DNA of 7,994 nt from an uncultured Collinsella sp. (lineage in GTDB: Bacteria > Actinomycetota > Coriobacteriia > Coriobacteriales > Coriobacteriaceae), in the NCBI GenBank assembly GCA_900555515.1, contig USLO01000077.1, forward strand, positions 1 to 7,994. The letters run 5' to 3'. This document shows positions 1-5,162 of this stretch, in pieces. The notes beneath the pieces were generated by a model. That model made no database searches, was not told the DNA's origin, and saw nothing but the letters and a program-made list of their open reading frames with translations. How positions within the stretch are numbered: position 1 is the first letter of the stretch; each line of letters begins with the position of its first letter. The position numbers were made by a program, and so were the translations under genes.

Positions 1-60
1 CGCCATCTGCGCATCGAATCCGCATAGCGTGGACCCAATGTCCGGATAGCGCTCCCGCAT
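1..60 (-). CDS. possible 5' end of a leftward gene, runs off the window
   Basis: On the minus strand an open frame enters from about base 156 and stays open to base 1. The only ATG near its beginning is at 60-58, reading MRERYPDIGSTLCGFDAQMA to the window edge. The same frame upstream (to the TGA near 156) reads like ordinary protein (for example NNLVGLWETPTGLSAAM), so a GTG start at about 100 or a degraded longer gene is also possible. SD support is weak: an AGGA lies about 12 bases ahead of the ATG. No family is recognised. If real, it is divergent from the amidohydrolase gene and shares its upstream region. Confidence 0.25.
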   Translation of the reverse strand, partial: MRERYPDIGSTLCGFDAQMA

Positions 61-73
61 TGCTGCAGACAGT

Positions 74-94
74 CCTGTGGGTGTTTCCCACAGG
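74..94. repeat. hairpin, 8-bp perfect arms
   Basis: CCTGTGGG (74-81) and CCCACAGG (87-94) form a perfect inverted repeat around a 5-base loop. No T-run follows on either strand, so it is not a typical terminator. It lies inside the possible leftward reading frame. Nearby, AAACCC (119-124) and GGGTTT (133-138) form a second short inverted repeat, and the 10-mer TTCGTGCCCG occurs at both 107-116 and 182-191. The whole 60-200 stretch is GC-rich and repeat-like compared with the AT-rich promoter region that follows. Confidence 0.5.
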
Positions 95-204
95 CCCACC
101 AGGTTGTTCGTGCCCGAAAAACCCAGTTCGGCGGGTTTCGCCTCCCCACGGGGTCAAAGCCTGCCGGCTCGCCCGCGGCTCTTCGTGCCCGCGCCTCTAT
201 CAAG

Positions 205-236
205 TGGTAAAGACCCTATCACGTTGCACTTTACCA
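205..236. promoter_or_regulatory. inverted repeat, likely operator of the amidohydrolase gene
   Basis: TGGTAAAG (205-212) and CTTTACCA (229-236) are perfect 8-bp inverted arms with centres 24 bp apart, so both would face the same side of the helix. The right arm overlaps the proposed -35 hexamer (230-235). A dimeric repressor bound here would block RNA polymerase. The regulator is not identified. Confidence 0.45.
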
Positions 237-258
237 AACAAGAGTATTCGTATATAAC
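230..258 (+). promoter_or_regulatory. promoter of the amidohydrolase gene
   Basis: TTTACC (230-235) and TATAAC (253-258) are separated by 17 bases. Each is close to the vegetative sigma consensus. Transcription would start near 265, giving a leader of about 85 bases before the ATG at 352. The leader contains a small hairpin (CAGCA 271-275, TGCTG 279-283) and the palindrome GTTGCAAC (318-325). No riboswitch was recognised in it. Confidence 0.45.
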
Positions 259-351
259 GTTTAAAAAATGCAGCAATATGCTGGAAACATGTGTGCCACA
301 ATCCTGTATCACAATAAGTTGCAACAGATGTGCCTCACGAAGGGATTCTCT

Positions 352-1539
352 ATGACCGAGCTCCAAGAACTCCGTCGCTATCGCCGCGATCTCCATCGCA
401 TTCCGGAGCTCGATTTCGATCTTCCGCAGACTATCGCCTATATCGAGGGCGTGTTGGCGCCGCTCGCTTGCGAGGTGATCCATCCGTGTCCCAGCTGCGT
501 CTGCGCTTTCTTCGACGCTGGCGTTGGTGCCGCGCGTGCCACGGCGATTCGCGCCGATATGGATGCGCTGCCCATCGCGGAGGCGACGGGAGCGGCCTTT
601 GCCTCGATCCATCCCGGCAAGATGCACGCTTGCGGACATGACGGACACATGGCTATGGCGCTTGCCGCCGCGACCTTTGTCGACCGTACGATTCGCGAGC
701 AGCCGGGTTCACTTAAGCGCAACGTGCTTTTTGTGTTCCAGCCTGCCGAGGAAACGACCGGTGGCGCCAAGACGGTGTGCGAGAGCGGCGTGTTCGAGCG
801 CTACGGGGCGGATCGCATCTTCGGCTTCCATGTGTGGCCCGATCTGCTCGCCGGCACGTTGGCGAGCTGCTCCGGTCCGTTGCTGGCGCGTTCGAGTGAG
901 ACGCACATTCATATTCACGGGACGAGCATCCATATCGCTAAGACCTATGGCGTTCCGGTCGAGGAGTCGCACGATGCAGCGCTGGCGGCTGCCAAGTTCT
1001 TGGTTGCCGAGCGCGAACTGATGGATGAGTTGGGTGCCGACGAGCCCTGTATCGGTAAGTTTGGTCTGCTGCAGGCCGGTACGGTTTGCAACGCGGTGGC
1101 GGGGGAGGCCCATGTGGCCGGAAGCCTGCGTGTGTTTACGGACGACATGTTCGACCGGGCGCGCGAAGGCGTGCGCCGCGTGCTGGACGATGCCTGTGCC
1201 GCAACGGGCTGCACGTATGATCTCGACTTTGCCGAGGGCTATCCGCCGGTCGACAACGACCCCGAGTTGTTTGCCAGCGTCGCGCCTGCCTTGCCCGGGC
1301 TGCAGCTTGTGGAGGAACCGCTGCTGATCGCCGAGGATTTCGCGTTCTATCAACGCCATCTGCCGGGCGTGTTTTTCCTGCTGGGCACGGGTATGCCAGA
1401 GGACCAAGACAACCCGAGTGATTCGGATGGCTGCCCCGCCTATGCCACAAGCGCTCTGCATACCGATAGCATGCTCTTCGACGAGGAAATCCTACTCAAA
1501 GGCCTCGATGTCTATAAACGATTGCTTTTGCTTGACTAA
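352..1539 (+). CDS. M20-family metal-dependent amidohydrolase (N-acyl amino acid / hippurate hydrolase type)
   Basis: A 395-residue cytoplasmic hydrolase of the peptidase M20D group, which removes acyl groups from N-acylated amino acids or related amides with a two-metal centre. Visible motifs: RADMDALPI (67-75), the metal-binding stretch CGHDGH (94-99), PAEE (131-134) with the catalytic and bridging glutamates, His160 in GFHVWP, Glu328 in IAEDF, and His370 in SALHTD. The lid/dimer domain spans roughly 180-290 and is divergent: the usual GGHAA-MPH segment reads GTSIHIAKTYGVPVEESHDAA here, but His194 is kept. The ATG at 352 has a GAAGGGA SD six bases away. An in-frame ATG at 268 has no SD, and its extra 28 residues do not resemble the family. 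No partner gene is near, so the substrate is unknown. The relatives N-acetyl-diaminopimelate deacetylase and hippurate hydrolase cannot be told apart from sequence alone. Confidence 0.9.
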   Translation: MTELQELRRYRRDLHRIPELDFDLPQTIAYIEGVLAPLACEVIHPCPSCVCAFFDAGVGAARATAIRADMDALPIAEATGAAFASIHPGKMHACGHDGHMAMALAAATFVDRTIREQPGSLKRNVLFVFQPAEETTGGAKTVCESGVFERYGADRIFGFHVWPDLLAGTLASCSGPLLARSSETHIHIHGTSIHIAKTYGVPVEESHDAALAAAKFLVAERELMDELGADEPCIGKFGLLQAGTVCNAVAGEAHVAGSLRVFTDDMFDRAREGVRRVLDDACAATGCTYDLDFAEGYPPVDNDPELFASVAPALPGLQLVEEPLLIAEDFAFYQRHLPGVFFLLGTGMPEDQDNPSDSDGCPAYATSALHTDSMLFDEEILLKGLDVYKRLLLLD

Positions 1540-1553
1540 GGCGCGAAGGACAA

Positions 1554-1590
1554 TTTGTTCTAGAAAACACGAACAAACGTACGATATAAT
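1554..1590 (+). promoter_or_regulatory. higBA promoter with overlapping inverted repeat and LexA-box-like site
   Basis: A perfect TATAAT lies at 1585-1590, with no good -35 hexamer 16-19 bases upstream. TTTGTTC (1554-1560) and GAACAAA (1571-1577) are perfect 7-bp inverted arms over the -35 region. Overlapping the right arm, CGAACAAACGTACG (1570-1583) matches the Gram-positive SOS-box pattern CGAACRNRYGTTYC except at two positions. The TATAAT and the inverted repeat are seen directly; the LexA reading is inference. Confidence 0.45.
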
Positions 1591-1617
1591 AGAGATGTAA
1601 GTCTATAGAAACGTTTG

Positions 1618-1630
1618 ACGTTACTAACGT
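1618..1630. promoter_or_regulatory. 13-bp palindrome in front of higB, likely autoregulatory operator
   Basis: ACGTTACTAACGT is a perfect palindrome around a central C. It sits in the 5' leader directly before the higB SD. A further ACGTT copy is at 1611-1615, seven bases upstream of the first arm, so ACGTT half-sites are iterated. Antitoxin or toxin-antitoxin complexes of HigA type usually bind palindromes at this position. Confidence 0.45.
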
Positions 1631-1641
1631 AAGGCGATACT

Positions 1642-1923
1642 ATGATTGCATCGTATAAAGATGAGGATACCGAACGCTTTGCCATGGGTGTGCGGGTCAG
1701 GAGGTTCGTGCCCTTTGAGCGTGTTGCGTTGAGGAAGATTCGCCAACTGCAGGTTTGCGCTTCGCTTGATGATCTTCGCGTTCCACCGGGCAACCGCCTG
1801 GAAGCTTTGAAGGGCGATCGTGCCGGTCAATATAGCATCCGTGTTAACGAGCGCTATCGGGTCTGTTTTGAGTGGAGACAGGAGATGGCTTGGAATGTCG
1901 AAATCGTCGATTATCACAAGTGA
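1642..1923 (+). CDS. higB: HigB-type toxin (RelE/ParE superfamily, type II toxin-antitoxin)
   Basis: A 93-residue basic protein of the plasmid-killer / HigB family. Characterised members bind the ribosome and cut mRNA during translation. Signature segments are intact: DLRVPPGNRLEALKGDR at 44-60, YSIRVNERYRVCFEW at 64-78, and the C-terminal VEIVDYH (86-92) with the family's conserved His. Length is normal for the family. The ATG at 1642 has AAGG seven bases upstream. Toxin-first order and overlap with the antitoxin gene are the usual higBA layout. Nothing suggests inactivation. The family call is firm; activity on the host is inferred. Confidence 0.92.
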   Translation: MIASYKDEDTERFAMGVRVRRFVPFERVALRKIRQLQVCASLDDLRVPPGNRLEALKGDRAGQYSIRVNERYRVCFEWRQEMAWNVEIVDYHK

Positions 1924-2236
1924 TGAGACTTCGGCCGATTTGCTGTCGCCGGTGACTCCTGGTGAGCTTCTCAAAGAGGAGTTTCTTGTTCCCATGGGCA
2001 TTTCTCAATATCGCCTTGCGAAAGAGACTGGGATTCCGGCTCAGCGTATCGGGCAGATTGTCTTGGGAAAACGTCGCGTGACGGCCGACACCGACCTCCG
2101 TCTTTGCCGTTATTTTGGCCTGACGGATGGTTATTGGCTGCGCGCTCAGGTGGCGTTTGACCTTGAGGCCGAGAAAAGGCGGATTGAACCGGAACTCGAC
2201 AAGATCGTTCCTGTTCAGCAGGCTATCGCACTGTAG
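1895..2236 (+). CDS. higA: HigA-type antitoxin (XRE helix-turn-helix)
   Basis: A 113-residue DNA-binding antitoxin that should neutralise the preceding HigB and repress the operon. The HigA signature is clear: VTPGELLKEEFLVPMGISQY (20-39), then the helix-turn-helix at about 36-65 (YRLAKETGIPAQRIGQIVLG), then RRVTADTDLRLCRYFGL and a C-terminal helix rich in Glu, Arg and Lys. The ATG at 1895 is chosen because it begins a normal-length HigA and has AGGAG at 1879-1883. It overlaps higB by 29 bp, so translation is probably coupled. A longer reading from 1820 would add 25 residues antisense to nothing useful and is rejected. The 18-residue N-terminal extension before SPVTPGE is somewhat longer than in many relatives. 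Confidence 0.92.
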   Translation: MSKSSIITSDETSADLLSPVTPGELLKEEFLVPMGISQYRLAKETGIPAQRIGQIVLGKRRVTADTDLRLCRYFGLTDGYWLRAQVAFDLEAEKRRIEPELDKIVPVQQAIAL

Positions 2237-2265
2237 TGCTCAAAGATGATGGGGGTGGCGCGGCG

Positions 2266-2589
2266 ATGAGGCGACGCCGACAGTCTGCCGTATATAGTCC
2301 GGGTGGATGCGGGTGCGGTTTGCTGCTGCTTCCGGTCATCGCTGTGGGCATTGGCGTGATGTTTGTGCTTGCTGGGCTGGCTACGGCGGCACTCGTACTG
2401 TTTATCACTGCTATCGGCGTGACGATTTGGCTTTATCGCAGTCGTGAGCAGCGCCGCGCCGACGGTAAGACCAATGTAGGATGGATTGCCTTTTTGGTCA
2501 TCGCCTACCTGCTGAGCATCAGCTATCTGGCCTTCTTTATCCTGTTGCTTGTGAGCACCTTTACCGGGGAATCCGTCACGGTGGGTTGA
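2266..2589 (+). CDS. small membrane protein, unknown function
   Basis: 107 residues with an Arg-rich start (MRRRRQ), a Gly/Cys turn (GGCGCG, 13-18), two closely spaced hydrophobic stretches (about 18-36 and 39-57), a charged loop (YRSREQRRADGKTN, 57-70), and a third hydrophobic segment (about 72-97). By the positive-inside rule the N-terminus and the first part of the loop should face the cytoplasm. I do not recognise a family. The ATG at 2266 has GGGGGTGG seven bases upstream. A GTG at 2236 overlaps the higA stop (TAGTG) in the same frame and would add 10 residues, so coupled translation from there is possible. It is probably read through from the higBA transcript, but that does not prove a toxin-antitoxin role. 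Confidence 0.65.
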   Translation: MRRRRQSAVYSPGGCGCGLLLLPVIAVGIGVMFVLAGLATAALVLFITAIGVTIWLYRSREQRRADGKTNVGWIAFLVIAYLLSISYLAFFILLLVSTFTGESVTVG

Positions 2590-2590
2590 T

Positions 2591-2620
2591 GCACTGCCAG
2601 CAGACGGTCGCGCGCAGTGC
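2591..2620. repeat. weak inverted repeat after the membrane protein gene
   Basis: GCACTGC (2591-2597) and GCAGTGC (2614-2620) are perfect 7-bp arms around a 16-base loop, directly after the stop codon. No T-run follows (GTTTGC only), so it could be a poor terminator or nothing. Confidence 0.3.
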
Positions 2621-2665
2621 GTTTGCTCGGCGTTTGGATAACTGCATTGGCCGTTTACCGCAGCC

Positions 2666-2680
2666 TTAGCTCTCAGCTAA
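2666..2680. promoter_or_regulatory. 15-bp palindrome TTAGCT-CTC-AGCTAA
   Basis: Perfect 6-bp arms around three bases, 15 bp before the long hairpin described next. It may be an operator for the FxLYD gene. No convincing promoter hexamers could be matched to it. Confidence 0.35.
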
Positions 2681-2690
2681 TGAATTCAAG

Positions 2691-2751
2691 TTCAATCCTT
2701 CCTACGATGTGCTGTGTGCCGGCACGGTAGCCGGATCGTAGGAAGGATGAA
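2691..2751 (+). promoter_or_regulatory. long hairpin enclosing the SD of the FxLYD gene
   Basis: ATCCTTCCTACGAT (2695-2708) and ATCGTAGGAAGGAT (2735-2748) are perfect 14-bp complements. Bulging A2694 extends pairing by TTC/GAA to 2691-2751, giving about 17 base pairs. The loop (2709-2734) contains the perfect 10-bp palindrome GTGCCGGCAC (2716-2725). The right arm contains the complete SD (AGGAAGGA, ending at 2747) of the gene starting at 2754. In RNA the ribosome site would therefore be fully paired, with the start codon just past the stem. Alternatively the DNA repeat is a pair of operator sites. Confidence 0.7.
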
Positions 2752-2753
2752 TA

Positions 2754-3197
2754 ATGGCAAAAGAGGGAAAGAAGCCGATCGGCAAGATTGTCCTAGGCAT
2801 CATCGTGGTGCTGGTTATTGTCGGTGCCGTGGGCTCTATGGGTGGCAATTCAACCGATTCGTCTGCGAGCGATTCGGCAAAACCTGCCGAGACGACACGG
2901 CAGGCTGAGGAGCAAAAAGAACCGCAAGAACCGTATACCATTGCTGACGAGGCTGAAGACACTTCCAATCAGTTTACCTATAAGATCACGGGCACGCTGA
3001 CCAATAACACGGATAAGGAAAAGAGCTACATTCAGATTGAATATGTTCTGTATGATGCCGATGGCAACCAGGTTGGAACGGCTCTTGCAAACACCAATCA
3101 TCTGAAGGCGGGCGGCTCCTGGAAGTTCGAGGCGCTGGGTACGGTGTCTCCCGACCAGGTTGCTAGCTGGGAGCGTTCGGACGTAAGCGGTTTCTAG
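2754..3197 (+). CDS. membrane-anchored FxLYD-domain protein
   Basis: 147 residues: a basic N-terminus (MAKEGKKPIGK), one hydrophobic helix (about 11-28), a Ser/Asp/Glu/Gln-rich linker (30-65) and a C-terminal FxLYD-type beta domain (about 73-146). The domain shows ITGTLTNNTDKEKSYIQIEY, then VLYDADGNQVGTA, then HLKAGGSWKFEA. The helix has no lipobox and no clear cleavage site, so the protein is likely anchored with the domain outside. FxLYD domains are common in surface and lipoproteins of Gram-positive bacteria; their ligand is mostly unknown. The ATG at 2754 has a strong SD six bases away, buried in the hairpin. The HTH gene follows after 32 bases and may share the transcript. Confidence 0.85.
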   Translation: MAKEGKKPIGKIVLGIIVVLVIVGAVGSMGGNSTDSSASDSAKPAETTRQAEEQKEPQEPYTIADEAEDTSNQFTYKITGTLTNNTDKEKSYIQIEYVLYDADGNQVGTALANTNHLKAGGSWKFEALGTVSPDQVASWERSDVSGF

Positions 3198-3229
3198 CAT
3201 GTTGCATGCACTGGGGGAGGTGAAGTCGT

Positions 3230-3652
3230 ATGCCCGATAAAAAGCTGACTGACGAGTTACTCAATGAGCTTCTCGACGCGCCAAACATCGATGGCTATAT
3301 CAAAGAACACGACTTTGCCACCCCGTCGCTTTCGAACTACCTGAAGCAGCTACTGCAGGAAAAGGGCTTGGAGCGCTCGCGCGTGGTTCGTATGGCCGAT
3401 CTCAATGAGACCTTTGGCTATCAGATCTTTACCGGCGCGCGTCATCCGAGTCGCAATAAGGTGCTGCAGATTGCCTTTGCGATGGCGCTGACGCTCAAAG
3501 AGACCAACCGTGCGCTGACGGCTGCCGGGGTAAGCGTCCTTAACTGCAAGGACCGCCGCGATGCGATTATCATCTTTTGCATCGATCGCGGGTGCAGCCT
3601 CCAAAAGGTCAACGAGGAGCTGTATCGCTTTGGCGAGGAGACGGTGAGTTAG
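3230..3652 (+). CDS. small helix-turn-helix-like protein next to the kinase
   Basis: A 140-residue, mostly helical soluble protein. Residues 33-75 resemble a XRE/Cro fold: LSNYLKQLLQEKGLERSRVV, then RMADLNETFGYQIFTGARHP, followed by RNKVLQIAFAMALTLKETNRAL. The remaining helices (100-135, with CKDRRDAIIIFCIDRG) are an extension beyond the fold. The SD is very strong (GGGGAGGTGA, ending at 3222, seven bases before ATG 3230). It lies 98 bp before the kinase gene on the same strand. I recall similar small HTH proteins next to Ser/Thr kinases in gut anaerobes, but cannot verify this here. It could be a regulator or a kinase substrate or adaptor. DNA binding is not proven, since the recognition helix is atypical. 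Confidence 0.8.
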   Translation: MPDKKLTDELLNELLDAPNIDGYIKEHDFATPSLSNYLKQLLQEKGLERSRVVRMADLNETFGYQIFTGARHPSRNKVLQIAFAMALTLKETNRALTAAGVSVLNCKDRRDAIIIFCIDRGCSLQKVNEELYRFGEETVS

Positions 3653-3750
3653 CGGCTGATATCTGAGCCGGCGGAGCTGCCGAACAACGATGCAAACGAA
3701 CGGGGCGCGGATGCCATGAGGTGTCTGCGCCCTGCGCTATGATGGAGCCT

Positions 3751-5124
3751 ATGGATACTCAGACCCCAACATATTCCGATGACGAGCTGACCGCAGCGCT
3801 TGCCGAGCACCTGGCGTCGCTCGATCGCGACGACAGCTATCGCGTGGAGCGAGTACTTAAGCGCTCGTCCGTTGAAACAACCGAGCTCGTGTACTTTGAA
3901 GGAACCGGCGGTGGTTCGCTCGGTCCCTTTGTTCGTAAACGCATCGATGCTTCGGCTCAAATCGGCGGGGCATACGAGCGTCTGTTTGCCGCTCAGCGGG
4001 CAGGCAGGCGTTTTGAGCACCTGCCCAGAATCGTCGATTGTCGTCGTGTGGGCGACGAGCTCAACGTGGTTATGGAATACATCGAAGGGGAGACGCTCGG
4101 GGCGCTGGTGTACCGTCTGGGAGCCACCCCCGATTATGCGCATGAATTGTATCCTGTCCTTTGCGACGCCGTGGGCGAGCTCCATGCCGGTTTTGCAATG
4201 GCGGGGGAGACGTCGGCGCCGGTGATCCATCGTGACCTCAAGCCGTCGAATATCATCGTGACAGGTGCCAACTATACGCCTGATGACGGCCTGACATTTT
4301 CATCGCTGGTGATTATCGACCTGGGGATCGCGCGCGTATGGCGCGATGGCGCCGATGCCGACACCGTCAAGTTTGGCACGCGACCCTATGCGCCGCCCGA
4401 GCAGTATGGGTTTGGGCAGACGAGTGTGCGCAGCGACGTCTACGCACTTGGCGCCCTGTTGTTCTTCTGCTTGACGGGAGTCGACCCTAAACCAGGGCTC
4501 GACATGCGCGAGCAATGCGAGGCGCGCGGCATTCCCACTCCACTTGCCGATGTCATCTGCATGTCGATGGCGCTTGACCCGACCAAACGTTTTGCGAGCG
4601 CGGAAGCGTTGGGACGGGCGACGCGCGCGGCATACGATCTGAGTCGCCCCGTGCGGCCTCCTGCGCCTGTCCGTACTCCGGCCTCGGAGACGGTGTTGGC
4701 GTCCCAAGGGCTCCAGAACCCCGCAAGGCTTTCTAGGCCTGCCGCCTCCGCTGCATGCGGTCTGCTCTCTCGCGTTCCGGAGTCTCTGGGGCGCATTTGG
4801 AATACGCTCGTCTGCTTCTCGCTGCTTGTGTTCTTTGCCGGAAGTCACTTTGCCGTCTTTCACCCCACGGGAGCAAACCAAAGCTACCCGACGTGGCTTC
4901 TCATAATCGAGTATTTTTTCTTTGTCGATGGCCTTATGGTGCTTATGCATTTTGCGCTGTTCGACAAGCGTCGTCTTCGTCGGCGATTCGCGCTGCTCGA
5001 CAGCTATCGCGGCAAGAAACTCGCGAAACTCTGGTTCAAGGCATTGGGTGTGCTGCTCCTATGTATGATCGTCATAGTCGCGGTTGCCAATGCGACCGGC
5101 GTCGTCGATACCTCCGCTACCTAA
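3751..5124 (+). CDS. membrane-anchored Ser/Thr protein kinase
   Basis: 457 residues. The Hanks-type kinase domain spans about 30-295. Lys63 (in VRKRI) is the likely ATP-binding lysine and Glu76 the helix-C glutamate. HRDLKPSN (160-167) is the catalytic loop with Asp162, DLG (190-192) replaces DFG, and APPE (214-217) replaces APE; SDVYALG (228-234) follows. The Gly-rich loop is poor (LKRSSVETTELVY). A Pro-rich linker (300-330) leads to three hydrophobic helices (about 351-370, 382-402, 431-450), with the basic loop DKRRLRRRF between the last two. No PASTA or other extracellular domain is present. The start is uncertain: ATG 3751 is preferred, but GTG 3721 and ATG 3739 or 3742 are in frame. TATGAT at 3738-3743 is spaced so that an mRNA could begin near 3751 without a leader. 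Confidence 0.9.
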   Translation: MDTQTPTYSDDELTAALAEHLASLDRDDSYRVERVLKRSSVETTELVYFEGTGGGSLGPFVRKRIDASAQIGGAYERLFAAQRAGRRFEHLPRIVDCRRVGDELNVVMEYIEGETLGALVYRLGATPDYAHELYPVLCDAVGELHAGFAMAGETSAPVIHRDLKPSNIIVTGANYTPDDGLTFSSLVIIDLGIARVWRDGADADTVKFGTRPYAPPEQYGFGQTSVRSDVYALGALLFFCLTGVDPKPGLDMREQCEARGIPTPLADVICMSMALDPTKRFASAEALGRATRAAYDLSRPVRPPAPVRTPASETVLASQGLQNPARLSRPAASAACGLLSRVPESLGRIWNTLVCFSLLVFFAGSHFAVFHPTGANQSYPTWLLIIEYFFFVDGLMVLMHFALFDKRRLRRRFALLDSYRGKKLAKLWFKALGVLLLCMIVIVAVANATGVVDTSAT

Positions 5125-5129
5125 AAGAA

Positions 5130-5152
5130 AAAGGGCCCCATTGGGGCCCTTT
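5130..5152. terminator. bidirectional rho-independent terminator
   Basis: AAAGGGCCCC (5130-5139) and GGGGCCCTTT (5143-5152) form a 10-bp perfect stem with a three-base loop. The convergent stop codons lie 5 and 10 bases away. On the minus strand the stem is followed by TTTTTCTTTT, a strong T-run for the hydrolase gene. On the plus strand only TTT follows, so termination of the kinase gene is weaker. Confidence 0.9.
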
Positions 5153-5162
5153 GCAGTTGCAC

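Noticed and set aside
268..351. N-terminal extension of the amidohydrolase to ATG 268
   Set aside because: No SD precedes ATG 268, the extra residues do not look like the family, and ATG 352 has a good SD. A leaderless start at 268 cannot be wholly excluded.
709..1461. Minus-strand open frame of 250 codons
   Set aside because: It is antisense to the amidohydrolase gene, which has all catalytic motifs; no motif is seen in the antisense product.
1554..1577. TTTGTTC/GAACAAA hairpin as a terminator of the amidohydrolase gene
   Set aside because: The stem is AT-rich and has no T-run after it; it sits on the higBA promoter, so an operator is more likely.
2591..2620. Strong terminator after the small membrane protein
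   Set aside because: The stem has a 16-base loop and no T-run; kept only as a weak inverted repeat.
3653..3750. Hairpins between the HTH and kinase genes (CGGCT/AGCCG; GGGCGC/GCGCCC)
   Set aside because: Short arms of 5-6 bp in GC-rich sequence are expected by chance, and no T-run follows.
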